Shown here one piece after another: positions 17,600 to 25,861 of a DNA stretch of 64,000 nucleotides; the first letter of the stretch is position 1, and every line of letters begins with the position of its first letter. A program made the position numbers and the translations under genes. The notes below the pieces were generated by a model, which ran no database searches, was not told the origin of the DNA, and was given only the letters and a program-made list of their open reading frames with translations. This DNA comes from G963422595 sp963422595 (GTDB taxonomy: Bacteria > Pseudomonadota > Gammaproteobacteria > UBA4575), in the NCBI GenBank assembly GCA_963422595.1, contig OY730298.1:1612001-1676000 (forward strand), read 5' to 3'.

Positions 17600-19975
17600 T
17601 CAGAACGTAACCTTCCAACCTGCCAAAAGACTGATATCGGGGTGCTCGCGGGTGTGTCCGGGATGATGAGAAATTGTCATCTCGGTGCGCCACTCACCCC
17701 CAAAGACGCCTTGCCGATACCAACGTGCCGCCACGTCAATCTGCCTGCCCGATGGCGCAAGGTCGGCGGAGAATCGCTCATGCAATACCCTGCCATCTTT
17801 AGTACGCCCAACAGGTAATACAAATGCTGCCTGACCCTGTTCAATGCGTGGCGGCTGGGATATGGACAAGACAACCTCGTCTTCCTTAGTGAGGTGCCGA
17901 TTAGCACGCAGCGAGACCGCACTGGTTACTACATCCGACAGACCACTGATGATGCCGCCACGCGATTGTGCCGTAATGAAACCAATCTCGGCATCGGCAG
18001 CGAGCTGCCAGCCTTTGAATGCAGTGCCCAGCTCAAGGCCAGTGACAAAACTATCCGCGGCCAGCTCGCCAAATGCACCATCAGTCATAGAACCTAACAT
18101 GGACTTATGTTCGCCCAGCCAGCCAGTGCGGAACCGCATGAGGAGAGACCCAGGTTGCCATGTAAAGATAGCACCGCTCTCGGGAGCAGCATGCGGCAGA
18201 CCTGCGGTGGTGAAGCCCATCGCTTGCCATCCACGTGGGGATTGGTATTGCACAGTAACAGCCTGTTCAGCCAAATTGAACAGGCTACTTGGAGATGCCG
18301 TTGGTTGTGCATAGAACCCGGTCCGCCAGCGGTGGGGAGCGAATAAGTTTCCATGCTGGTCAAGGGCGATGGATGGAGGGACATCCATTCTTGTTTGTGG
18401 ATGCTGGGTGATGGGGTGGTGGTGCATCAGATTATGTAGCCGTTGGGTGATGGGAAGACCTCGAAACTTTTGTTCGGCGGTAAAATTATCCAAGTCAAGC
18501 CAAAAAGGGGCACCTGAACTATCAAAGGCAACAATTTCCTGTCCCAACAGGGAGTGGGACAGACCATCGCCAAAGGCATGACCTAAGGACATGGAGGTAG
18601 CTTGCAGGGAATAGTCGGCATCACCGACTTGATTACCCGTCGTAACTGTAGGGGCACCTACCGGGGATACCGCAGCCTCTAAGTCCATGAGACCCTGACC
18701 ATAAATGCTCTGGTCTCTATATCTGCCATCTTTGTCAGCAGTGTCAAACAAGCGGGTAACCAAGTCGGTATGGGAGAGTTGATCGCGAAAGAAGTGCTTC
18801 ATCAAGGCTAAACCACCTGAAACCATCGGGGCAGCAGCGGAGGTGCCATCACCCGTTCCTACTTCATCCCGACCGGTAGCTATCGAAACATTTACCCCGG
18901 GCGCGGCGATACAGATGTCTTTGGCGATGCCACAGCGGTTAGAGAAGTCGGCGATGGTGCCGTTTTTGTCGGTGGCGACGACGGCAATGGAATGGCCGGC
19001 CAGTTCATCCAGCCGGGCAGCCAGTCCAGCCCCCCATACGAAGGGTGAGCTGGCGTTGATGCCGTATCTGTGTTCATTGCGGCTGGCGTAATAGCCGTAA
19101 CGGCAGTTGGGTGAGCCGGCTGCACAAAGCGATCCATGATCATTGCCGGCCGCCCAGACAAGGACTGTTTTGTTTTTCTTGCCGGCTTGTGCTAATGCTG
19201 CAATGGTCTGCGGCAAACTCCCGCGTAGCTCTTGCTCACTGTAATTTTCAATAAGCCCTTGTCTACCAATGCTCAAATTCAGGATATCAATACCTTCGGC
19301 AAAAACAGTGTTCAAAATCTGTGCATCACCACCATCTCGCGAAGCCAAAGCGTTCATTGAAGCTGGCGCGTAGAGGCGATCGGGGTCGAAACTTCCCGGA
19401 GATATCGGGAACATCTTAACAGCGGCACCGGGGGCAACACCGATGAAGTCTGTGCCATTCGCCTGGGCAGCGATTATGCTGGTTACTGCGGTGCCGTGCC
19501 TATCAAGACGTTCACGATCAGGCGTATAGCCGCTACTGTCATAACCTGGTATGGGAGGAGGCCGTCTTTCAATATTTGCACCACGGAATTCATAATGATT
19601 TAGGTTGACCCCAGTATCTATAATGCCGATTGTCACCCCGCTCCCCGGCTTGACTCCCTTGCCATGTTTTATTTCAAGGGCGGCATGGGCACGGTGGGCC
19701 TTGATACGTTGCAATCCCCATTGGTTTTGATATTCACGGTTTGCAAGATGCCTGTCTGCAATCTTATCGCGTCTTTGTTTGAATTCCTGTTGTGAGAGAC
19801 ACTCGCCTGTAGATATTTTGATGCCCTTGCAAGGTTCAAGCTTGGGTGGTGTCTGTGCTATCTCATTGGGGGAGCTGCTCCCTCCACCACCGCCTCCACA
19901 GCCGGATAATGTAACTATGAAAAGCATCATTACCCATACACCACATACTTTTATCAGCAGACTATTCGCTATCAT
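17600..19975 (-). CDS. S8 (subtilisin) family autotransporter-like serine protease, lipoprotein
   Basis: A 791-residue secreted protease, starting at ATG 19975 with AAGAGGA eight bases upstream; the longer frame to 20074 adds unlikely residues. Residues 1-26 are a lipoprotein signal with lipobox LSGC, followed by six Gly and a Ser-Pro linker, as in NalP/SphB1-type proteases. Catalytic triad: Asp near 120 (IGIIDTGVNLNHYEF), His near 160 (DRHGTAVTSI), Ser near 379 (GDGTSAAAPMVSG). After about residue 445 a linker leads to a roughly 280-residue beta-rich part ending in WKVTF, the terminal Phe expected of an outer-membrane barrel. Likely substrates are surface or host proteins; none can be named. 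The gene looks richer in G+C than the neighbouring core genes, suggesting acquisition. Confidence 0.88.
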   Translation of the reverse strand: MIANSLLIKVCGVWVMMLFIVTLSGCGGGGGGSSSPNEIAQTPPKLEPCKGIKISTGECLSQQEFKQRRDKIADRHLANREYQNQWGLQRIKAHRAHAALEIKHGKGVKPGSGVTIGIIDTGVNLNHYEFRGANIERRPPPIPGYDSSGYTPDRERLDRHGTAVTSIIAAQANGTDFIGVAPGAAVKMFPISPGSFDPDRLYAPASMNALASRDGGDAQILNTVFAEGIDILNLSIGRQGLIENYSEQELRGSLPQTIAALAQAGKKNKTVLVWAAGNDHGSLCAAGSPNCRYGYYASRNEHRYGINASSPFVWGAGLAARLDELAGHSIAVVATDKNGTIADFSNRCGIAKDICIAAPGVNVSIATGRDEVGTGDGTSAAAPMVSGGLALMKHFFRDQLSHTDLVTRLFDTADKDGRYRDQSIYGQGLMDLEAAVSPVGAPTVTTGNQVGDADYSLQATSMSLGHAFGDGLSHSLLGQEIVAFDSSGAPFWLDLDNFTAEQKFRGLPITQRLHNLMHHHPITQHPQTRMDVPPSIALDQHGNLFAPHRWRTGFYAQPTASPSSLFNLAEQAVTVQYQSPRGWQAMGFTTAGLPHAAPESGAIFTWQPGSLLMRFRTGWLGEHKSMLGSMTDGAFGELAADSFVTGLELGTAFKGWQLAADAEIGFITAQSRGGIISGLSDVVTSAVSLRANRHLTKEDEVVLSISQPPRIEQGQAAFVLPVGRTKDGRVLHERFSADLAPSGRQIDVAARWYRQGVFGGEWRTEMTISHHPGHTREHPDISLLAGWKVTF

Positions 19976-20059
19976 TGCTTCATTCCTCTTGTAGTGACTG
20001 ATTTCAATGTTCCGGCCTGTACAGTTCGACGTGCTCACCGGCCAAGGGTGCCGGGTCAT

Positions 20060-20190
20060 TGCAAACGTCAACACTAAAGAGTATGAGTTCCTGCTTATTT
20101 TCCAAAGCAGGCAATAGGCCTATGTACCTGCCATACTGGTTATTGTATTCAGCAGGTGACCCGACCAGAGGTCTTTAGTGTTGGTTTGCA
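20060..20190. repeat. Nested inverted repeats upstream of the S8 protease
   Basis: Outer arms TGCAAACGTCAACACTAAAGA (20060-20080) and the complement of TGCAAACCAACACTAAAGA (20172-20190) match except for two extra bases and one change. Inside lie two further hairpins, CCTGCTT/AAGCAGG (20090-20111) and ACCTGC/GCAGGT (20126-20157), plus the palindrome ATAGGCCTAT. The 131-base unit lies between the protease and the hydrolase gene. It could be a miniature mobile element, a terminator cluster or a regulatory RNA; the size and terminal inverted repeats fit a MITE-like element, but no target duplication was recognised. Confidence 0.55.
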
Positions 20191-20253
20191 GGGGCGATTG
20201 CACGAAACTTGTAATGCTGAAATCAAGCAAAAACTCAAGATATCTTGCTTTAT

Positions 20254-20877
20254 TTATGTAATATTTCCAGTGTGCAGAAACTCATTCACTGAGGCAGCAA
20301 CGGATTTGGCTAATAACATACCGGTATGACTGTACGGCACTTGAATGTGCAGTGTGCAGTTATGAATTTTAGTTTCGGAAACGGCAACCGTACCATCATT
20401 AGGCTTATCAAGTGACGCACCCAGCATTTTGCCAATACCCTTACCCCGGGTGCCGGCAAATACAGCCAGAGGCCGGGTACCCTTCCACACCGGGACACTT
20501 CCAAGTAGAGAATTGGCACTTTTGCCTAGCATGCTGGTTTTCATAAACTTATTTTTTGACATAAAGCGCGCGACATGGCTTCCACTTAAAGGGGTGCCTA
20601 ACATGACCACTCTGCCCGGCTTAGCCGTATCGAATATATGAAAGTAATGCAGCAAGACGATACCACCAAGACTATGGCCGACAAAGTGAACGATATCGGC
20701 ATCACACTTATCAACAAATCGTCCAAGTAATAGTGCATTTTCCTGAGGTATTCGGTTTAAGCTTTGATAAGAAAACTCCCTACACTCATAGCCGTGATTA
20801 CTTAAGTAACGCGAAATAGGCCTCATTGCCCAGCCTTTCATCCAAATCCCATGAATACAAACGACTATTTCCCGCAT
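20254..20877 (-). CDS. Alpha/beta hydrolase (lipase/esterase-like)
   Basis: A 207-residue hydrolase. It starts MREIVVCIHGIWMKGW (HG oxyanion region). The nucleophile elbow is GHSLGG near residue 68, followed by VVMLGTPLSGSHVA as in triacylglycerol lipases and PGAP1-like esterases. Candidate triad Asp is in KPNDGTVAV and His in VPYSHTGML. There is no signal peptide, so it is predicted cytoplasmic. It lies 20 bases after nudB and may be read with it. Substrate unknown. Confidence 0.82.
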   Translation of the reverse strand: MREIVVCIHGIWMKGWAMRPISRYLSNHGYECREFSYQSLNRIPQENALLLGRFVDKCDADIVHFVGHSLGGIVLLHYFHIFDTAKPGRVVMLGTPLSGSHVARFMSKNKFMKTSMLGKSANSLLGSVPVWKGTRPLAVFAGTRGKGIGKMLGASLDKPNDGTVAVSETKIHNCTLHIQVPYSHTGMLLAKSVAASVNEFLHTGNIT

Positions 20878-20897
20878 TGAACCACTCCGTTTGGCAA

Positions 20898-21326
20898 TTA
20901 CTCAGGCACCCAACGTAAGATTGCCTCCTGATTTGTATGCGAAAATGCTAAATCAGCCGCTTGTCGGCGAGGTAACCAAAGAAACTCTCCATGCTCCCTT
21001 TTATCTAATTGAATATCAATTTGTTCAGATAATTGTAATCGGAATACATGTTCTTGATTTCGGGTAACACCGGGTGCGTAACGTTGACGCCAGATTGAGT
21101 AAATTTCAAATATCTGTGAATGTTGACAATCAAGAACACTCTGATTCGTTAAACCAGTTTCTTCGTGCAGCTCACGAATTGCTGCATCTAAAGGCGCTTC
21201 TCCCCACTTCAGACTGCCTGTCACCGATTGCCAAAAATCATGTGGGTATTTGCGACGCAGCATTAACACCTCGCCAGCTTGCGTGTATACCACTACTAAC
21301 GCCGATTCAGGCCGCTTATAATCCAT
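20898..21326 (-). CDS. nudB: Dihydroneopterin triphosphate diphosphatase NudB
   Basis: Nudix hydrolase that removes pyrophosphate from dihydroneopterin triphosphate in folate synthesis. The start chosen is ATG 21326 (MDYKRPESALVVVY); a TTG at 21362 would add 12 residues. The NudB pattern is clear: FWQSVTGSLKWGEAPLDAA, Nudix box core RELHEETGL, and the specific HRYAPGVTRN-like stretch (QRYAPGVTRN). It has 142 residues. In E. coli aspS, nudB, yebC and ruvC are consecutive; here yebC is separated by the protease cassette. Confidence 0.93.
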   Translation of the reverse strand: MDYKRPESALVVVYTQAGEVLMLRRKYPHDFWQSVTGSLKWGEAPLDAAIRELHEETGLTNQSVLDCQHSQIFEIYSIWRQRYAPGVTRNQEHVFRLQLSEQIDIQLDKREHGEFLWLPRRQAADLAFSHTNQEAILRWVPE

Positions 21327-21493
21327 GACAATGATTTCATACAGTATATTTGTATACGACAAGTCACTATAAAACTTTACTTGCTCAATAATTTACAAAT
21401 TTCATCGCAGTGAAATAAGTTGTCTCCATCATTGCGGTTAAACAACTTGCTGCATTATGCAGCGTGCAATGCTATCCAGAACAATGAGACATA

Positions 21494-23284
21494 TTAATTA
21501 TGCCGCGGCTTCGAGTGAGCTTTACTGCGTATTTTAATATTTAGCTCCTTCAATTGACGTTCATCTACCGTAGTTGGTGCTTCTGTAAGTAAACAGGTGG
21601 CATTTTGAGTTTTTGGAAACGGAATCACATCACGTATTGACGGACTACCGGTCATTAACATCACTAAACGATCCAGACCAAATGCGATACCTCCATGTGG
21701 AGGGGCACCATAGCGTAAAGCTCTTAATAAAAAGCCAAACTTTTCCTGGGCATCTCGTTTGCTGATCTGCAATACTTCAAAAACCGCAGTTTGCATATCC
21801 GGCTTATGAATACGTACCGAACCACCGCCCACTTCCATGCCATTTAACACCATGTCATATGCCAAGGAAGACATAGTATCCGGATTATCAATAAGGTCCT
21901 GAGGACGTTCACAAGTTGGCGCAGTAAATGGGTGATGCAGTGCAGACCACCGTTTTGTATCCTTGTCCCACTCAAACATGGGGAACTCCACTATCCAAAG
22001 TGGCCGCCAACCGCTCTTAAGCAGCTTCAGGTCATGGCCTGATTTTACGCGCAACGCCCCTAGTGCAGCATTGACAATTTCTTTTTTATCCGCCCCAAAA
22101 AATAACAAGTCGCCATTTTCTGCATTTGACTGCGTGATAATTTGTTGAATGACATCTGCTGATAAAAATTTAAGGATCGGTGATTGTAACCCATCTGAAA
22201 TATTGGAAATATCATTGCATTTAATGTAAGCCAAACCTTTGGCGCCATATTGACTAACGAACTCAGTGCAATCATCGATCTCTTTGCGGGTAAGCGATGA
22301 ACCCTGTGGCAACCTTAGCACGGCAACCCGACTTGCCTCATCATTGGCAGGCCCACTAAAGACCTTAAACCCGACGTTTTTCATTAATTCAGTGATATCG
22401 ATAAGCTCAAGCGGAATACGCAGATCTGGTTTATCGCTGCCAAAACGATACATCGCGTCTGCATAACTCATCCTGGGAAATGGTCTTTCTAACTTTACAT
22501 TGCATATCTCATCAAACAGATTACACATCATGTCTTCCATTTCTGACATGATGTCTGCTTCATTCATAAATGAGGTTTCTATATCTAATTGTGTAAATTC
22601 AGGCTGTCTATCTGCGCGTAAATCTTCATCTCGAAAACAACGCACAATTTGATAATAACGGTCGAAGCCACTCATCATCAGCAGTTGTTTAAATAATTGC
22701 GGAGATTGTGGTAGCGCAAAAAATGAACCTGATTGTGTACGACTAGGCACTAAATAATCGCGCGCGCCCTCTGGGGTCGCTTTAGTCAACATCGGGGTTT
22801 CGATGTCCATAAATCCGTGATTGTCCAAAAAACTTCTTAACGCGCGGATAACACTTGCTTTAGTTTGAATACGTTTTTGCATGAATGGACGGCGCAAATC
22901 AATATATCGGTAGCGCAGCCGACTCTCTTCATGTACGTCCTCATCATCTAATTGAAACGGTGGAGTATCCGACTCATTTAACACTTTCATCGACTTTGCA
23001 AGCATTTCTATATTGCCAGTAGGCACATCAGCATTCACTGTTCCTTTCGGGCGCGTCCGAACCTGACCTTTAACGTGCAATACGTACTCGTTGCGGACCT
23101 GTTCTGCAACCTGAAAAATTTCCGGGGTATCGGGGTCAAACACCACTTGCAAAATTCCGCCCAGATCACGTAAATCAATAAAAATTATGCCTCCATGATC
23201 ACGTCTGCGATTTACCCATCCACACACAGAGATCTCCCGACCGATCAGTTTTTCTGTTACCTGGCCACAATAATGAGTTCGCAT
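21494..23284 (-). CDS. aspS: Aspartyl-tRNA synthetase AspS
   Basis: Class II synthetase charging tRNA-Asp, 596 residues, the bacterial long form. It has an N-terminal OB-fold (SVCGWVNRRRDHGGIIFIDLRD), motif 2 (RCFRDEDLRADRQPEFTQLD), the GAD insertion domain (about 290-420), and motif 3 (GIAFGLDRLVMLMTG). Active-site block QSPQLFKQLLM is present. Whether it is discriminating or also charges tRNA-Asn cannot be told from sequence alone. Confidence 0.97.
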   Translation of the reverse strand: MRTHYCGQVTEKLIGREISVCGWVNRRRDHGGIIFIDLRDLGGILQVVFDPDTPEIFQVAEQVRNEYVLHVKGQVRTRPKGTVNADVPTGNIEMLAKSMKVLNESDTPPFQLDDEDVHEESRLRYRYIDLRRPFMQKRIQTKASVIRALRSFLDNHGFMDIETPMLTKATPEGARDYLVPSRTQSGSFFALPQSPQLFKQLLMMSGFDRYYQIVRCFRDEDLRADRQPEFTQLDIETSFMNEADIMSEMEDMMCNLFDEICNVKLERPFPRMSYADAMYRFGSDKPDLRIPLELIDITELMKNVGFKVFSGPANDEASRVAVLRLPQGSSLTRKEIDDCTEFVSQYGAKGLAYIKCNDISNISDGLQSPILKFLSADVIQQIITQSNAENGDLLFFGADKKEIVNAALGALRVKSGHDLKLLKSGWRPLWIVEFPMFEWDKDTKRWSALHHPFTAPTCERPQDLIDNPDTMSSLAYDMVLNGMEVGGGSVRIHKPDMQTAVFEVLQISKRDAQEKFGFLLRALRYGAPPHGGIAFGLDRLVMLMTGSPSIRDVIPFPKTQNATCLLTEAPTTVDERQLKELNIKIRSKAHSKPRHN

Positions 23285-23412
23285 AATAAATCCTTACATA
23301 AGATACCCTGAGATACTCAGATCAAAAACGAGTTTACTTGCAAACGGCGCATAGTATTGTTCTGCCTGGTTTATCTGCAACAGTTTAGAGAGACTATGTA
23401 AAAGTCAGGCTA

Positions 23413-23754
23413 TTAATTATTAACAGCGGATTTAGTATCTTTTCCAGCACCGGAATCTTTTGCGTTCTTTTCAGGTACAGCTTTTTTGCCGCTGTCTTTT
23501 TCACCTGACCCCTTGCCATCTTTTGATTTATCTTTTTGCCGCGAATCATCCGAGACCAAATTACGCTTGTTGTCAGACTTAAAATCGGTTTCATACCAAC
23601 CTGAACCACTAAGTCTGAACGCTGCCACCGAAACAAGTTTTTTTAGTGCGGGCTTTGTGCACTCGGGACAATCTGTTAATAATGGATCACCGACTCTTTG
23701 CAAAACCTCATGTCGGTAGCCACAAGTTTCACATTCATATTCGTAGATAGGCAT
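23413..23754 (-). CDS. FmdB-type zinc ribbon protein
   Basis: A 113-residue protein starting MPIYEYECETCGYRHEVLQ, with a second Cys pair in DCPECTKP, forming a four-Cys zinc ribbon over residues 8-35. The RLSGSGWYETDFK motif follows, then a long Lys/Asp/Gly-rich disordered tail. It commonly sits just before aspS in proteobacteria, as here. The function of the family is poorly defined; it was first reported as a regulator of formamidase. Confidence 0.9.
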   Translation of the reverse strand: MPIYEYECETCGYRHEVLQRVGDPLLTDCPECTKPALKKLVSVAAFRLSGSGWYETDFKSDNKRNLVSDDSRQKDKSKDGKGSGEKDSGKKAVPEKNAKDSGAGKDTKSAVNN

Positions 23755-23756
23755 AA

Positions 23757-24041
23757 TTATAATATTTGAAAACCTGAAAAACTTTGTTCCAATATAGGCT
23801 CACACACCACCCTGGTTACCTTAGCCGTAGTCGGACCTTCATGTAGCCAGTCTTTTAATTTATACAAGGCAGACTGCTGTCCACTGGCAATTATTTCTAC
23901 GCTACCGTTCGGAAGGTTTTTGGCATGACCCACGACACTAAGTCGCCGTGCCTGATCTCGCGTAGAAGCCCTGAAGAATACCCCCTGTACTGTACCGTAA
24001 ACGACGCAGCGTACGCAGGCGCGATCAGAATCGTTGTGCAT
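23757..24041 (-). CDS. Acylphosphatase
   Basis: Small enzyme hydrolysing acyl phosphates such as carbamoyl phosphate. Start chosen at ATG 24041 (94 residues), because the longer frame adds 45 unrelated hydrophobic residues. Motifs are VYGTVQGVFFRASTRDQARR (catalytic Arg in the phosphate cradle) and GHAKNLPNGSVEIIASG (catalytic Asn). It lies two bases after the stop side of fmdB and is divergent from the ArsC-family gene. Confidence 0.92.
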   Translation of the reverse strand: MHNDSDRACVRCVVYGTVQGVFFRASTRDQARRLSVVGHAKNLPNGSVEIIASGQQSALYKLKDWLHEGPTTAKVTRVVCEPILEQSFSGFQIL

Positions 24042-24161
24042 TTTTAGACTGGCGTGTCCTCTGTGAAACGGGTAACACAAACATACTCTGAATAAAACAA
24101 CCTGTGATGAAATATAATGGTATATAAATATAACCGTAAATAAGAAGGAGAAAAAGTCATA

Positions 24162-24515
24162 ATGGATAACAGGCAAACAATCATCTACTACAATCCAAAA
24201 TGCTCTAAATGTCGCGTGACATTAGAGCTATTGAACAAGAGATCTATTGAGCCGAAAATTATCGAATATTTAAATGACGTTCCATCGAAATCTGAATTAA
24301 AAGATATTATTGCCCGATTAGGTATATCTGCTGACCAGCTTTTACGCAAAATAGAATCAGTCTACCAGGAAACCGGACTTAATGAGGCTTCTACTGAAGA
24401 TGAAATATTAAACGCCATGATAGAACACCCGGTTTTAATACAACGCCCCATCGTGATTCATAACGGCAAAGCAACTATTGGCAGGCCTCCCGAAAAAATC
24501 CTGGGAATTTTATAG
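24162..24515 (+). CDS. ArsC-family reductase, YfgD type
   Basis: A 117-residue thioredoxin-fold protein of the glutaredoxin-dependent arsenate reductase family. The active-site Cys is in YYNPKCSKCRVTLELL, with a second Cys three residues on; conserved Arg residues are in LLRKIES, QRPIVIHNGKA and IGRPPE. It resembles E. coli YfgD, which is also next to hda, more than plasmid ArsC. True arsenate reductase activity is not shown for that subgroup. AGGAG-type sequence (AAGGAG) lies before the ATG; wrbA follows immediately. Confidence 0.88.
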   Translation: MDNRQTIIYYNPKCSKCRVTLELLNKRSIEPKIIEYLNDVPSKSELKDIIARLGISADQLLRKIESVYQETGLNEASTEDEILNAMIEHPVLIQRPIVIHNGKATIGRPPEKILGIL

Positions 24516-24516
24516 T

Positions 24517-25110
24517 ATGTCAATCGTGCTTATTTTGTATTACTCCCGATACGGCGCAACCAAACACATGGCACAACACGTTGCGCGTGGCGTTAAATCC
24601 GTGGATGAAGTCGAAGCTCGTATTCGAACCGTGCCAGCCGTATCGGCAACTTGTGAGGCGGTGGAAGACGATATTCCAAAACAAGGCCATCCTTATGCAG
24701 AGCTATCGGACTTAGAAGAATGCAGCGGGCTTGTTTTAGGCAGCCCCACTCGCCTCGGCAATATGGCCGCGCCACTAAAATATTTTCTCGACGGTGCCGG
24801 CTCACAATGGTTATCTGGTGCACTGATAAGCAAACCTGCCGGGGTATTTACTTCAGCCTCAAGCTTACACGGCGGACAGGAAACCACTTTAATTTCTATG
24901 ATGCTACCCCTGTTACACCATGGGATGATGATAATAGGGCTACCCTATAGCGAAAAAGAATTACTAAGCACTACAACAGGCGGTACCCCTTACGGACCAA
25001 GTCATTTAGCAGGACCACACAGCAACAACAAACTTAGTGATGAAGAAAAAAAGCTGTGTTTTGCCCTGGGGAAGCGCGTAGCCCGGGTCTCTCAATCAAG
25101 TTTTATCTAA
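24517..25110 (+). CDS. wrbA: NAD(P)H:quinone oxidoreductase WrbA
   Basis: FMN-dependent two-electron quinone reductase that limits oxidative stress. Start at ATG 24517, one base after the upstream stop (TAGTATG), giving 197 residues. The flavodoxin fold is shown by LILYYSRYGATKHMAQ (FMN phosphate loop), GSPTRLGNMAAPLKYFLDG and FTSASSLHGGQETTL. The pair with the ArsC-like gene suggests a small redox operon. Its 3' end overlaps convergent hda by 15 bases. Confidence 0.94.
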   Translation: MSIVLILYYSRYGATKHMAQHVARGVKSVDEVEARIRTVPAVSATCEAVEDDIPKQGHPYAELSDLEECSGLVLGSPTRLGNMAAPLKYFLDGAGSQWLSGALISKPAGVFTSASSLHGGQETTLISMMLPLLHHGMMIIGLPYSEKELLSTTTGGTPYGPSHLAGPHSNNKLSDEEKKLCFALGKRVARVSQSSFI

Positions 25111-25815
25111 AATTAATTTTACGAAAGGAATCGTAATCTTTCTTTGTTGAGAAAGTGATTGCCTGTCAAGTTGATCCAGCAATTCCACAAGTTTGCTCAG
25201 TTCACGTGGATAACGCCTGAGCAAATAACTACATACTTCCAAAGAAATTTCAAAGCCGCGTGCTTTGGCCTGCATTCGCAGGGCTGTTTCTTTTTGTTTA
25301 TCCGTTAATGGCCTCAATTTATATACCGGCCCCCATACTAGTCGTGATGCTAAATCAGGTAAAGAAATTTTTATATCGTTTGGACGTAACGATGCAGTTA
25401 CTACTAAACTTCTATTTTCTGCGCGCAGTTCATTGATAAGCAGAAAAAATGCCCGGTCCCACTCTTCATCTCCTAATACGTGATCTATATTGTCTAAACA
25501 AACCACATCGAGTTGATGTAAATTATTGAGTACGTGTGAATCTGCAATGGCTAATTCTTCAATAGGAAGATAAACGGCTTTTCGGTCGGTGTAGGCAAGT
25601 TGATTACAAACGGCTTGTAATAAATGCGACTTGCCGGTTTGAGCAGTTCCCCAAAGGAAATATTGGCGTGGTTCGGTTGTAGACTTCGCCAGATTTTTTA
25701 ACCCGGGCAACAATTCATTTTTGTCTGGGTGAATAAAAGTTTCAAAAGTAGTATAGGGCCGTAATGTAACATCAAGAGAACATTGCAAAAAAGATTGCGG
25801 CCAGGAAGTCGCCAT
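25096..25815 (-). CDS. hda: DnaA regulatory inactivator Hda
   Basis: DnaA-like AAA+ protein that, with the sliding clamp, stimulates DnaA-ATP hydrolysis after initiation. The 239-residue protein keeps the N-terminal clamp-binding pentamer region (QSFLQCSLDV), Walker A (GTAQTGKSHL), Walker B (VVCLDNIDHV) and Arg finger (LASRLVWGPVYKL), and lacks the DnaA DNA-binding domain. It lies downstream of the pgsA-like gene, as in many gammaproteobacteria. Confidence 0.94.
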   Translation of the reverse strand: MATSWPQSFLQCSLDVTLRPYTTFETFIHPDKNELLPGLKNLAKSTTEPRQYFLWGTAQTGKSHLLQAVCNQLAYTDRKAVYLPIEELAIADSHVLNNLHQLDVVCLDNIDHVLGDEEWDRAFFLLINELRAENRSLVVTASLRPNDIKISLPDLASRLVWGPVYKLRPLTDKQKETALRMQAKARGFEISLEVCSYLLRRYPRELSKLVELLDQLDRQSLSQQRKITIPFVKLILDKT

Positions 25816-25838
25816 TAAGTATCAATAGAAACTTTCTT

Positions 25839-25861
25839 AAGCAAGCTTGCTAAGCTTGCTT
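25839..25861 (-). terminator. Hairpin spanning the pgsA-like stop codon
   Basis: Arms AAGCAAGC and GCTTGCTT pair perfectly over eight bases, with the TAG stop in the seven-base loop. AAGAAAG rather than a T-run follows on the minus strand, so it more likely slows or processes the transcript between the pgsA-like gene and hda than fully terminates it. Confidence 0.5.

Noticed and set aside
18892..19161. Long antisense frames inside the S8 protease and other GC-richer genes
   Set aside because: They are explained by composition of the real coding frame and show no homology features.
19976..20074. Upstream extension of the S8 protease by 33 residues
   Set aside because: The extension would hide the lipoprotein signal; the ATG at 19975 has a good ribosome site and gives a normal lipobox.
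24042..24176. 45-residue extension of acylphosphatase
   Set aside because: Hydrophobic and unrelated to the family, and it crosses the divergent promoter region.
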